Origin: an uncultured Cohaesibacter sp.
Lineage (GTDB): Bacteria > Pseudomonadota > Alphaproteobacteria > Rhizobiales > Cohaesibacteraceae
Direction: 5' to 3'
NCBI RefSeq assembly: GCF_963664735.1
Contig: NZ_OY761553.1
Location: forward strand, 3,841,001 to 3,905,000
Length of the DNA stretch: 64,000 bases
The notes under the pieces were generated by a model. That model saw nothing but the letters and a program-made list of their open reading frames with translations, was not told the origin of the DNA and made no database searches. Made by a program: the position numbers and the translations under genes. Below, in pieces: positions 1 to 8,709 of this stretch; the stretch's first letter is position 1, and the number at the start of each line of letters is the position of its first letter.

Positions 1-264
1 AATGTGACCGTGCCGCAGCTGATGCCGACGACCTTCTTTGTGTCGGTCATGCTGACGATCAACTCGTTCAAGGTGTTCGATCAGGTTTACATGATCACAC
101 AAGGTGGGCCGGGAACATCAACGCTTGTGCTGGTCTATCACATTTATAACGAAGCGTTCATTTCCTGGGATCTTGGATATTCAAGCATGGTGGCGCTGGT
201 TCTTTTCGCACTGGTTCTGCTGGTTACGCTGGTTCAGTTCCGTTACTCGAGAAATATGGATTAG
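1..264 (+). CDS. Sugar ABC transporter permease (MalF-type), C-terminal part
   Basis: This is the C-terminal end of a gene that begins before the window. About 87 residues are visible, in frame from the first base to the TAG at 262-264. The fragment has two hydrophobic membrane segments and a stretch around FKVFDQVYMITQGGPG, which is typical of MalF/UgpA-type sugar permeases just after the EAA loop. The product should be one half of the membrane channel of an ABC importer. It is followed 11 bp later by the partner MalG-type permease and then by the ATPase and binding protein, so the whole importer is encoded here. The sugar cannot be read from this fragment. The family call is secure; the true start is unseen. 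Confidence 0.9.
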   Translation, partial: NVTVPQLMPTTFFVSVMLTINSFKVFDQVYMITQGGPGTSTLVLVYHIYNEAFISWDLGYSSMVALVLFALVLLVTLVQFRYSRNMD

Positions 265-275
265 GGAGCGGGACC

Positions 276-1112
276 ATGAAGCTTTTTGGCAAGAAAATCA
301 AAGTCAGCAGAATTCTGATCTATCTTTTGATCATCGGTGTGACCATCCTCATGTTGCTGCCATTCGTCTGGATGCTATCGGCTTCGCTGAAACTGAACCG
401 GGAAGTGTTCGAATTCCCGATCCAGTGGATTCCGCCACATCCGCGCTGGCAGAATTATGTCGATATCTGGACCAAGATCCCGATGCTGACCTTCGTGTTC
501 AATACCGCAAAGATCACGATCATCGTGACGCTGCTGCAGCTGTTCACTTCCAGCTTTGCGGCCTATGCTTTTGCGAAGCTCAAATTCCCTTATCGGGATG
601 TCTTGTTTCTTGGCTATATCGCGACCATCGCCATGCCTTGGCAGGTCTATATGGTGCCGCAGTTCCTCTTCATGCGTGAGATCGGGCTTTATAATTCCCA
701 TTGGGCCTTGATTTGTTTGCAGGCATTTACAGCGTTTGGCGTGTTCCTGATGCGGCAGTTTTATATGTCAGTGCCGGATGAATTATGCGAGGCGGCGCGC
801 GTTGATGGCATGAATGAGTATCAGATCTGGTGGTCAATCATGTTGCCGCTTTCAAAGCCTGCGCTTTCCACGCTGACGATTTTCACCTTCGTTTTTGCCT
901 GGAACGACTTCCTTGGCCCAATGATCTATCTGACCAAGACGGAGCTCAAGACCATCCAGATCGGGTTGCGTATGTTCATTTCGCAATATTCTGCGGAATA
1001 TGGGTTGATCATGGCCGCCTCGGTTGTCGCCATCATTCCAGTGCTTATCGTCTTCCTGTCGTTGCAACGCTTCTTTGTTGAAGGTGTGGCCAGTACGGGG
1101 CTTAAGGGATGA
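276..1112 (+). CDS. Carbohydrate ABC transporter permease (MalG-type)
   Basis: A 278-residue inner-membrane protein, the usual length for MalG/UgpE/LacG permeases. It shows an N-terminal membrane segment at about residues 13-35, several more hydrophobic segments, and the EAA loop region at about 168-190 (DELCEAARVDGMNEYQIWW), which contacts the ATPase. A GGGAG ribosome site precedes the ATG by a normal distance. The gene lies 11 bp after the MalF-type permease and its stop overlaps the region of the next gene's start, so it is clearly in an operon with the GH88 hydrolase. It pairs with the upstream permease to move an oligosaccharide across the inner membrane. Confidence 0.95.
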   Translation: MKLFGKKIKVSRILIYLLIIGVTILMLLPFVWMLSASLKLNREVFEFPIQWIPPHPRWQNYVDIWTKIPMLTFVFNTAKITIIVTLLQLFTSSFAAYAFAKLKFPYRDVLFLGYIATIAMPWQVYMVPQFLFMREIGLYNSHWALICLQAFTAFGVFLMRQFYMSVPDELCEAARVDGMNEYQIWWSIMLPLSKPALSTLTIFTFVFAWNDFLGPMIYLTKTELKTIQIGLRMFISQYSAEYGLIMAASVVAIIPVLIVFLSLQRFFVEGVASTGLKG

Positions 1113-1117
1113 CCGAT

Positions 1118-2293
1118 ATGGCAGAGATTCAGGCAGAGTTTTCTCTAGAACCGATAAGCGCCGATGATGTGAAGGCTGCTGGCGAGATCGCTGTAGCGCA
1201 AGTGTTGCGCAATCTTCCCGATTTTACGTATCGCATGCAAAATCATTCAAGCGTTGGTGGCTTCTATCCCGCCTGCGACAATGTGCAGTGGACTTGCGGT
1301 TTCTGGCCGGGTGAAGTGTGGCTGGCTTATGAGTGGACCGGCAATGAGACCTTCCGGCATGCAGCCCAGATCATGGTGCAGAGCTTCCTTCATCGCATCG
1401 AGAATAAAATCGAGGTCGATCACCACGACATGGGCTTTCTTTATAGCCCTTCTTGCGTGGCGGCGTGGAAGCTGGTGAATGATGAAGACGGGCGCAAGGC
1501 GGCCATTCTGGCCGCAGATCAATTGATTGCGCGTTATCATGAAGTTGGCCAGTTCATTCAGGCCTGGGGCGCGATGGGCGAGCAAGAGAATTATCGCTAC
1601 ATCATAGATTGCTTGCTGAACCTGCCGTTACTCTATTGGGCTTCGCGCGAAACCGGCCTTGCCAAATATGCGGACATCGCCCGCGTTCACGCAGCAACAA
1701 CGCTGAAGCATTCAATCCGGCCCGATTATTCCACTTATCACACCTTCTTCATGGACCCTGAGACGGGCGACCCTGTCAAAGGTGTGACGTGTCAGGGTTA
1801 TCGGGATGATAGTGACTGGGCGCGTGGGCAGGCATGGAGCATCTATGGCATGGCGCTTTCCTATCGCTATGACAGGCGGGATGATTACCGAGAGATGTTT
1901 GATCATCTGCTTGGCTTCTTTCTCAAGCGTTTGCCCTCTGACATGGTTCCCTATTGGGACATGATTTTTAGTGACGGCGATAGCGAGCCCAGAGATTCCT
2001 CCTCGGCGGCGATTGTGGCTTGCGGTCTTTTGGAGATGGCTGACATTGTTGGCGGTTCTAAAGCGCAAGCCTATAGCTCGCTGGCCCGCCAGTTCGTGGG
2101 CAGTCTCTATCGTGACTATGCCGTCAAGGACCCTGCTGTCTCGAACGGTCTTTTGCTTCACGGCACCTATTCGAAGAAGTCCCCCTACAACACCTGCACC
2201 CCCGAGGGGGTCGATGAGTGTGTGTCATGGGGCGACTATTATTATCTTGAAGCGTTGACGCGCTTGTCCCGAAATTGGTCTTCCTACTGGTAA
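1118..2293 (+). CDS. GH88 unsaturated glucuronyl hydrolase
   Basis: A 391-residue cytoplasmic enzyme of glycoside hydrolase family 88, whose members remove the 4,5-unsaturated uronic acid that polysaccharide lyases leave at the non-reducing end of oligosaccharides. Numbering from the upstream ATG at 1109, the family's two aspartate motifs are visible: HHDMGFLY at 105-112 (D107) and IIDCLLNLPLLYW at 165-177 (D167). The GQAWSIYG motif is at 240-247. There is no signal peptide, so it acts on imported sugar. An ATG at 1109 overlaps the permease stop, but the AAGGG site at 1104-1108 abuts it; the ATG at 1118 has proper spacing and was chosen. The gene sits inside the sugar importer operon. GH105 is a possible alternative, but the motifs fit GH88 better. 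Confidence 0.93.
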   Translation: MAEIQAEFSLEPISADDVKAAGEIAVAQVLRNLPDFTYRMQNHSSVGGFYPACDNVQWTCGFWPGEVWLAYEWTGNETFRHAAQIMVQSFLHRIENKIEVDHHDMGFLYSPSCVAAWKLVNDEDGRKAAILAADQLIARYHEVGQFIQAWGAMGEQENYRYIIDCLLNLPLLYWASRETGLAKYADIARVHAATTLKHSIRPDYSTYHTFFMDPETGDPVKGVTCQGYRDDSDWARGQAWSIYGMALSYRYDRRDDYREMFDHLLGFFLKRLPSDMVPYWDMIFSDGDSEPRDSSSAAIVACGLLEMADIVGGSKAQAYSSLARQFVGSLYRDYAVKDPAVSNGLLLHGTYSKKSPYNTCTPEGVDECVSWGDYYYLEALTRLSRNWSSYW

Positions 2294-2324
2294 TCAGAGA
2301 ATGACAAGATTTGGAGTTATGTGA

Positions 2325-3434
2325 ATGTCCGGCATTTCGCTCAGAAAACTCAACAAAACATACGGTTCTCTGACCGTTGTTCACGATATCGATCTGGAGA
2401 TTGCCGATAAGGAATTCATCATTCTGGTCGGTCCTTCGGGGTGCGGTAAGTCTACCACATTGCGCATGATCGCCGGACTGGAGGAGATCTCTTCAGGAGA
2501 GCTCTATATCGGGGATGATCTGGTCAACGATATTCCATCCAAAGACCGTGACATAGCCATGGTATTTCAGAATTATGCGCTCTATCCGCATATGACCGTT
2601 TACAAGAATATGGCATTTGGCCTCCAGCTTCGTAAGGCGCCGGAAGCTGAAATTGACGCCAAGGTGCGAGAAACTGCCAGAATTCTCGATATAGAACATC
2701 TGCTCAATCGCAAGCCAAAAGCACTTTCGGGTGGACAGCGTCAGCGCGTGGCTCTTGGGCGTGCCATGGTGCGTAATCCGGAAGTGTTCCTGCTTGATGA
2801 GCCGCTTTCGAACCTTGATGCCAAGTTGCGCGGTTCCATGCGCTCGGCCATTACCAAATTGCACCGCCAACTGGACAGTACCTTCATTTATGTGACCCAC
2901 GATCAGGTGGAAGCCATGACGATGGCGGATCGCATTGTTGTGATGAAGGATGGATATATCCAGCAGGTCGACACACCGCAGATGCTCTATGACCGGCCGA
3001 TCAACATGTTTGTTGCCGGCTTCATCGGGGCGCCGCAGATGAATATGTTTGACGTGATTATCGAAAAAAACGGCGGGGATTATATTGGTCGCTTTGGCGA
3101 AACAGAATTTCCTCTGCTTCTGGAAGACAGAAAGGCGCGTCTGGAGCCCTATGTCGGCAAGACTGTCGTGTTGGGGTTGCGGCCTGAAAACTTCCATGAA
3201 GCTCAGCCGCATGATGTGGACCCGGCAAAAACCTGCTTGTTCAAGGGCAATATCGAGTTGGCTGAACCCATGGGAGCGGAAATCCATCTCAACCTTGTCA
3301 GCCAAGGGGTCAATATGATCGCTCGGGTGTCCCCTCGTTGTGAAGCACGTGACGGGGAAGACGTAACGCTCTTTGCCGATCTGGTTAATCCGCATTTGTT
3401 TGACAAGGAAACAGAAAAGTCGATCCTTTTCTGA
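2325..3434 (+). CDS. Sugar ABC transporter ATP-binding protein (UgpC/MsmK/MalK family)
   Basis: A 369-residue ATPase that energises the importer. Walker A (GPSGCGKS, residues 36-43), the Q-loop, the signature LSGGQRQR, Walker B ending LLDEPLSNLD and the switch histidine in YVTHDQ are all present. After about residue 235 follows the regulatory OB-fold (TOBE) domain characteristic of the MalK/UgpC group. GGAG lies 9 bp before the ATG. It follows the GH88 gene by 31 bp and precedes the DUF624 gene by 29 bp. Such ATPases can serve more than one sugar importer in a cell, so its substrate range may exceed this operon. Confidence 0.96.
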   Translation: MSGISLRKLNKTYGSLTVVHDIDLEIADKEFIILVGPSGCGKSTTLRMIAGLEEISSGELYIGDDLVNDIPSKDRDIAMVFQNYALYPHMTVYKNMAFGLQLRKAPEAEIDAKVRETARILDIEHLLNRKPKALSGGQRQRVALGRAMVRNPEVFLLDEPLSNLDAKLRGSMRSAITKLHRQLDSTFIYVTHDQVEAMTMADRIVVMKDGYIQQVDTPQMLYDRPINMFVAGFIGAPQMNMFDVIIEKNGGDYIGRFGETEFPLLLEDRKARLEPYVGKTVVLGLRPENFHEAQPHDVDPAKTCLFKGNIELAEPMGAEIHLNLVSQGVNMIARVSPRCEARDGEDVTLFADLVNPHLFDKETEKSILF

Positions 3435-3463
3435 TCTGAAGGGCTCACTGGGGGGGCTTTGCC

Positions 3464-4159
3464 ATGCAATGGCTGACAAACTGGATGATGAAAGAAGGGC
3501 CAGGCATCCGCAAGGATGAGCCGAAGAAGACCGGCTTGGCGCTTTTCTTCAGTATTCTGGCGCGTGAGCCGTGGGAGCTTTTCAAACTTAACCTCTTGAT
3601 GCTGGTGCTTTCCATTCCGGTCGTAACCATTCCAGCCAATTTTGCCGCAGGCTGCCGCATATGCACCCTGATGATCGAGGATGAGGTGGTGTTTCTGTGG
3701 CGCGATTATTGGCGGGCTTTTGCGCGTTTGGGGCCGAAGGCTACGGGCTATGGGCTTGTCTTGGCGCTTGGGCTGTCCCTGTGCGGTTATGCCTTTTTCA
3801 TATACAGCCAGTTCGCGCTCAATGATGTGATCTATATTGCTCCCGCTGTCTTGGCGTTTTTTGTTTTCCTGTTCCTGATGATGGTTGGGGTTTGCCTCTT
3901 TGCGCTTCTGGCAAAGGGTAATATGGCACCTGTCGATATGGTGAAGGCTGCCCTCGTGGCGTCTCTGGCCCGGCCTCTCTCTGTTATTGCGGGTGTCGGC
4001 TTTGCCGCTCTTCTGTGGCTGGCGCACATCGTTTTTTATCCGGCATCCATTTTTTTGCCGGTCGTTCTCAACTTTTCTCTCGGTGCGTTTGCGATGATGT
4101 TCGGAGCGTATCGGGCCACTGATTTCGCGCTAGGGGTGGAAAGCTCTGTGAACTCCTGA
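3464..4159 (+). CDS. YesL-like DUF624 membrane protein
   Basis: A 231-residue protein with about five hydrophobic membrane segments. It matches the DUF624/YesL group in layout: an N-terminal PWELFKLNLLML segment, a central cytoplasmic stretch (VVFLWRDYWRAFARLGPKATGYG), then pairs of helices. YesL genes are recurrent companions of sugar ABC importers, as in the Bacillus yes rhamnogalacturonan operon, but their molecular role is not established; an accessory or regulatory role in uptake is the usual guess. A run of seven G bases provides the ribosome site before the ATG. It lies between the ATPase and binding-protein genes and is surely cotranscribed with them. Confidence 0.85.
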   Translation: MQWLTNWMMKEGPGIRKDEPKKTGLALFFSILAREPWELFKLNLLMLVLSIPVVTIPANFAAGCRICTLMIEDEVVFLWRDYWRAFARLGPKATGYGLVLALGLSLCGYAFFIYSQFALNDVIYIAPAVLAFFVFLFLMMVGVCLFALLAKGNMAPVDMVKAALVASLARPLSVIAGVGFAALLWLAHIVFYPASIFLPVVLNFSLGAFAMMFGAYRATDFALGVESSVNS

Positions 4160-4214
4160 AAGGGCGCGGAAGTTTTTGCATCAACATGATGCAAGTTTGA
4201 TTGGAGGAACAAAC

Positions 4215-5480
4215 ATGAATAGAATTACCAAAGCTGCTCTTATGATTACAGCTGGTCTGATGCCTTTTGCCGCTCAAATGGCCAGCGCTGAAACCATTAA
4301 CTGGGCCTTGTGGGATTGGAACAAGACCGCCTATTACAAACCATTGATCAGTGCCTTCGAGGCCAAATATCCAGACATCAAGGTTGAATATACCGATTTG
4401 GGCTCCAGCGATTACACAACCATGCTGATGACTCAGCTTTCCGGCGGTGGATCTGATATTGACGTTGTGCAAGTCAAGGATATTCCAAGCTACGCAAACT
4501 TGATGAAGACCAAATCCATCATCAGCCTCAATGATGATATCAAGGCCTCAGGCATCGATGCATCCTCTTATGGTGGGCTGATTGAAGAATTGACCGTGGA
4601 AGGCAATACCTATGCTTTGCCATTCCGCTCTGACAGTTGGCTGGTCTATTACAATAAGGACTTGTTTGACAAAGCCGGAGTTGCCTATCCAAGCAATGAT
4701 ATGTCCTGGGATGAATTCGCTAACATTGCCCGCAAGGTAACCAGCGGCTTTGGTGCCAACAAGAATTATGGCGCCCTTTTCCATACGTGGCGTTCTACCG
4801 TCGAGCTGCCTTGCATTCTTGATGGCAAGCACTCACTTGATGGTGGCGACTATGGGTTCCTTAAATCCTGCTATGAGCGCGTGCTGAAATTGCAGGAAGA
4901 GAAAGTCGTTCCTTCTTATGCGACGCTGAAAACTTCTGGCACGCACTATTCGGGCCCATTCTTTAACGGTCAGGTCGCCATGTTGCCAATGGGCAGCTGG
5001 TTTATCGGCACCCAGATCGCCAAGGTCGCAAGCGGGGAGTCCCTTTCCAAAAACTGGGGTCTTGTAAAATATCCAACACCTGAAGGCGTAGCCGCAGGCA
5101 CGACCGCAGCAACAATCACCTCATTGGCTGTCAGCACCAATTCCAAGCACAAAGATGCAGCTCTCAAGTTCATCAACTTTGTTGCCGGCCCGGAAGGGGC
5201 AAAAGTGGTTGCTGAAACCGGCACTCTGCCAGCCATCAAGAATGACGAAGTTCTGAGCGTGATTGCTTCCAAGGAAGGCTTCCCGCAGGATGCCAATTCC
5301 AAGGCTGCCCTGCAAACGGTCAAAGGTTATCTGGAAATGCCGGTTAACCTGTTGGCTGCCAAAATGGAAGTGGTCCTCAACCGAGCTCATGATTCCATCA
5401 TGACTGACAATATTTCCATTGAAGATGGCCTCAAGGAAATGAACGAAGGCGTTCAGGCTATCATCAAGGAAGCAAAATAA
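4215..5480 (+). CDS. Sugar ABC transporter substrate-binding protein
   Basis: A 421-residue periplasmic binding protein of the extracellular solute-binding family 1 (MalE-like). The ATG at 4215 is chosen because GGAGG lies at 4203-4207 and a signal peptide follows at once (positively charged start, hydrophobic core, cleavage near ASA-ET at about residue 24). An in-frame TTG at 4176 would bury the signal peptide. The mature part begins with the ETINWALWDWNK strand and has the FEAKYPDIKVEY pattern of the family. It is the last gene of the importer set and is followed by a strong terminator at 5539-5570, after which the beta-galactosidase gene begins. Confidence 0.94.
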   Translation: MNRITKAALMITAGLMPFAAQMASAETINWALWDWNKTAYYKPLISAFEAKYPDIKVEYTDLGSSDYTTMLMTQLSGGGSDIDVVQVKDIPSYANLMKTKSIISLNDDIKASGIDASSYGGLIEELTVEGNTYALPFRSDSWLVYYNKDLFDKAGVAYPSNDMSWDEFANIARKVTSGFGANKNYGALFHTWRSTVELPCILDGKHSLDGGDYGFLKSCYERVLKLQEEKVVPSYATLKTSGTHYSGPFFNGQVAMLPMGSWFIGTQIAKVASGESLSKNWGLVKYPTPEGVAAGTTAATITSLAVSTNSKHKDAALKFINFVAGPEGAKVVAETGTLPAIKNDEVLSVIASKEGFPQDANSKAALQTVKGYLEMPVNLLAAKMEVVLNRAHDSIMTDNISIEDGLKEMNEGVQAIIKEAK

Positions 5481-5538
5481 TCAGTGACGCAACGGATGCA
5501 GGCAATTGCACCCGTTGTGCATCTGGCGAATAATATCT

Positions 5539-5570
5539 GATCGACCGTCAAAGCTTGGCGGTCGATTTTC
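5539..5570 (+). terminator. Rho-independent terminator after the binding-protein gene
   Basis: A perfect 8-bp stem, ATCGACCG (5540-5547) with CGGTCGAT (5559-5566), is followed by TTTTC. It lies 59 bp past the binding-protein stop and 84 bp before the beta-galactosidase start. It probably limits readthrough from the importer operon into the GH2 gene, so the two enzymes downstream may need readthrough or their own promoter. Confidence 0.8.
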
Positions 5571-5653
5571 TTGCCCTCGTTCTTCGTTCAGGCCAGCTTT
5601 CGGGTTTGAAGCATTTGTGAATGAAGATACTGACTTTCGAAAAGGTTTGCAGC

Positions 5654-8600
5654 ATGACGACATATCCAGATCTTGACTGGTTGTCTGATCCTGAGGTTTT
5701 TGCGGTTGGACGCCTTGGGGCCTATTCCGATCACATTGCCTATCCTTGCGTTGATGCGGCCAAGGCCCGGGGGGCGAGCGCTTTTCGTCAGAGCCTTAAT
5801 GGCACATGGCAATTTAGCCATGCTAACAAAGTGGCGGACAGGCCAATAGGCTTTGAAGCTGAAAGTTTCGATGCTTCTGGCTGGGGGGATATCGAAGTTC
5901 CCGGTTACATGCAGCTACAGGGCTATGGCTCAAACCAATATGTAAATACCCAATATCCATGGGATGGCGTTGAGTATCTTCGTCCACCACACATTCCTGA
6001 AGCCAATCTGGTCGGTTCCTACCGGACGCAATTTGCCTTTGCAAAGCAGGAAGGGGCAGGGCGTGTCGTGCTCACCTTCGATGGCGTGGAGACGGCCTTT
6101 TTCGTTTGGCTTAATGGAGCCTTCGTCGGCTATAGCGAGGATAGCTTCACTCCGGCGCATTTCGATGTTACCGAACTTGTGCGAGAGGGCGACAATCTGT
6201 TGGCGGTGCAGGTATTTCAGCGCTCATCGGCCAGCTGGATCGAGGATCAGGATTTCTGGCGCCTCACCGGCATTTTCCGCGATGTCTGGATTGAGCAGCA
6301 ACCGTGGCTTCACTTGCAGGATCTGTTTGTCAAAACTGATCTTGATGACGATTTCTCTTCCGCTGTGTTGCATCTGGATATGGCTCTCGCCGCGCCTGCC
6401 GGTGGCTCGGTGGATGTTTGCCTCTGTGACCCTGATGGCAAGAGCGTTGCCTCAATGGACGGGGTGGCTGTTGAGGCCAAGATGGATCTCTGCTTCAGTG
6501 TTGATGATCCCCGGCTCTGGAGCGCCGAGGCGCCTCATCTTTACAGCGTGATGCTGACGCTGAGGAATGCGGATGGCTCTGTCTCTGAAGTGGTGCCGCA
6601 ACGGGTCGGTTTCCGCCGGTTCGAGATGGTCAACAAGGTTATGGTGCTCAATGGCAAACGGATTGTTTTTGCCGGTATCAACCGGCATGATTTTGACGCG
6701 CGTTGCGGCAGGGCGGTGACCTATGAGCAAATGCTGTGGGACGTGAAATTCTTCAAGCAGCACAATATCAATGCGGTGAGAACCTGCCACTATCCGAACC
6801 AATCTGTTTTCTATGATCTTTGCGATGAATATGGGCTCTATCTGATTGATGAGGCCAACCTTGAATCCCATGGTTCCTGGCAGAAGGATGGCAAGTGCGA
6901 TCCGGAATGGACCGTGCCCAATGACGATCCAAGGTGGCATGACTGCGTGCTGGATCGTGCCAAATCCATGCTGGAGCGGGACAAGAACCATCCTGCTATT
7001 CTGATCTGGTCCTGTGGTAACGAGAGCTACGGTGGCAAGGCGATCTTCGATATGTCGGAATATTACCGTCAGCGCGACCCGTCCCGCTTGGTGCATTATG
7101 AGGGCATCGTCTGGGATCGCCGCTATAATGGCACATCCGACATGGAAAGCCACATGTATACCAAGCCGCAGGATGTGGAAGCTTATCTGCGCAATGACCC
7201 TCAGAAGCCTTTCATTTTGTGCGAATATATGCACGCAATGGGCAATAGCTGTGGCGGGATGCATCTCTACACCGATCTTGTCGATAAATACACGCTCTAT
7301 CAGGGTGGTTTCATCTGGGACTATATCGATCAGGCGATTGCAATCGGCGATTCCGAGGATGAAAGCGACCATCGGCTTGGCTATGGCGGAGACTTTGGAG
7401 ACCGGCCTAGTGACTATGAGTTTTGTGCGGACGGGATCGTGACTGCATGGCGTGAACTGACGCCAAAGGTTCAGGAGGTCAAAAGCCTCTATCAGCCATA
7501 CGATCTGACAGCGGACCAAAATGGTGTTTCTATTCGCAACAAGAATCTGTTTGTCTCGTCGGAAGGGCTGGTGCTTGCCTATCGGCTGCTTTTGGATGGC
7601 GAAGAGATTTTCAGCGGCAAGAAAGCTTGTGATGTGGCAGCTGGTGCTACAGAATTTGTCGTGCTGGATTTGCCTCAGGCAACCGAGCCGGGTGAATATG
7701 TGGTCCAATGCTCTCTATGCTTGGGTGCTGCGACACTTTGGGCTGATGCCGGGCACGAGCTGGCCTTTGGTGAAACGGTCTGGACTGTTGAGGGCGTGCT
7801 TGCGGCTCCTGCTGTCTCCAGCCTCACGCTCATTCACGGTGATCTTAATTTCGGGGTTGAAACAGAGGCGTTCAAGACCCTCTTTTCTATGGTGTTTGGC
7901 GGGCTTTCTTCCATCAAGGCAAATGGGCTGGAATTCATCCGCCGCCCGCCGCGTCTCACCTTCTGGCGGGCAATGGTGGACAATGACCGCGGTCGGCATC
8001 AGGGCTTTGAAATGGCCCAATGGCAGACCGCAAGTCTCTATTATAAGCGCATTGGCTATGAGGTTGGCGAGATCGATGGCGAGCCGACGATTTCCTACCG
8101 TTTCGCATTGCCGAACCTGCCGATTGAGCCAATCGTAGTCTATCGTGTCGGCAAGGATGGCCTCATCCATGTGGAGGCGCATTATCCGGGTGCGGAAGGC
8201 CTGCCCAACATGCCGATCTTCGGCTTGCAGCTGACCATGGATGCGCAGTTTGATCGCTTCCGCTTCTATGGCCTCGGACCAGATGAGAATTATTGTGACC
8301 GCATGCGCGGTGCGCGGCTTGGTATCTTCGAGAGTACGGTGGCAGACAACTTGCCAGCCTATCTGGTGCCGCAGGAAAGTGGCAATCGCATGGGTGTGCG
8401 TTGGGCCGAAATGGTGAATGGCGACGGTGTCGGCTTGCGGTTTGTGGCGGAAGGCGATCCGTTTGAATTCGGGGCGCTGCCATGGGGCACAATGGAGCTC
8501 GAAAGCGCATTGAGGGTCGAAGAATTGCCTCCGGTCTATCGCTCGGTTGTTACCATCGCTGCCAGACAGATGGGGATTGGCGGGGACGACAGCTGGGGGG

Positions 8601-8680
8601 CGCCAGTGCATGATCCATATCGCATTGCTGCAAGTGAACCAATGACGTTGAAATTCTCGATCGCACCGGTTGGTCTTTAA
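5654..8680 (+). CDS. GH2 beta-galactosidase (LacZ-type)
   Basis: A 1008-residue cytoplasmic enzyme with the LacZ domain order: sugar-binding jelly roll, immunoglobulin-like domain, TIM barrel, and a C-terminal beta-galactosidase small-chain domain. The acid/base glutamate is in LIWSCGNES and the nucleophile in LCEYMHAMGNS, about residues 457 and 524 from this start. The N-terminal YSDHIAYP and LNGTWQF motifs are also LacZ-like. The ATG at 5654 follows AAAGG with good spacing; an in-frame ATG at 5621 has no ribosome site. No signal peptide is visible, so it should cleave an imported beta-galactoside. Next to GH88 and DUF2264, its natural substrate is probably an acidic oligosaccharide fragment and not lactose. 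Specificity cannot be read from sequence alone. Confidence 0.93.
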   Translation: MTTYPDLDWLSDPEVFAVGRLGAYSDHIAYPCVDAAKARGASAFRQSLNGTWQFSHANKVADRPIGFEAESFDASGWGDIEVPGYMQLQGYGSNQYVNTQYPWDGVEYLRPPHIPEANLVGSYRTQFAFAKQEGAGRVVLTFDGVETAFFVWLNGAFVGYSEDSFTPAHFDVTELVREGDNLLAVQVFQRSSASWIEDQDFWRLTGIFRDVWIEQQPWLHLQDLFVKTDLDDDFSSAVLHLDMALAAPAGGSVDVCLCDPDGKSVASMDGVAVEAKMDLCFSVDDPRLWSAEAPHLYSVMLTLRNADGSVSEVVPQRVGFRRFEMVNKVMVLNGKRIVFAGINRHDFDARCGRAVTYEQMLWDVKFFKQHNINAVRTCHYPNQSVFYDLCDEYGLYLIDEANLESHGSWQKDGKCDPEWTVPNDDPRWHDCVLDRAKSMLERDKNHPAILIWSCGNESYGGKAIFDMSEYYRQRDPSRLVHYEGIVWDRRYNGTSDMESHMYTKPQDVEAYLRNDPQKPFILCEYMHAMGNSCGGMHLYTDLVDKYTLYQGGFIWDYIDQAIAIGDSEDESDHRLGYGGDFGDRPSDYEFCADGIVTAWRELTPKVQEVKSLYQPYDLTADQNGVSIRNKNLFVSSEGLVLAYRLLLDGEEIFSGKKACDVAAGATEFVVLDLPQATEPGEYVVQCSLCLGAATLWADAGHELAFGETVWTVEGVLAAPAVSSLTLIHGDLNFGVETEAFKTLFSMVFGGLSSIKANGLEFIRRPPRLTFWRAMVDNDRGRHQGFEMAQWQTASLYYKRIGYEVGEIDGEPTISYRFALPNLPIEPIVVYRVGKDGLIHVEAHYPGAEGLPNMPIFGLQLTMDAQFDRFRFYGLGPDENYCDRMRGARLGIFESTVADNLPAYLVPQESGNRMGVRWAEMVNGDGVGLRFVAEGDPFEFGALPWGTMELESALRVEELPPVYRSVVTIAARQMGIGGDDSWGAPVHDPYRIAASEPMTLKFSIAPVGL

Positions 8681-8709
8681 TTCGTATATTTGTTGAAGAG
8701 GATAAGGTT

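Noticed and set aside
2493-3479. Long minus-strand open frame (328 codons) opposite the sugar ATPase gene
   Set aside because: It lies fully antisense to a clear UgpC-type gene and shows no domain motif; it is a frame shadow.
6452-7708. Long minus-strand open frame (418 codons) opposite the beta-galactosidase gene
   Set aside because: The plus strand encodes conserved GH2 catalytic motifs here; the antisense frame has no recognisable features.
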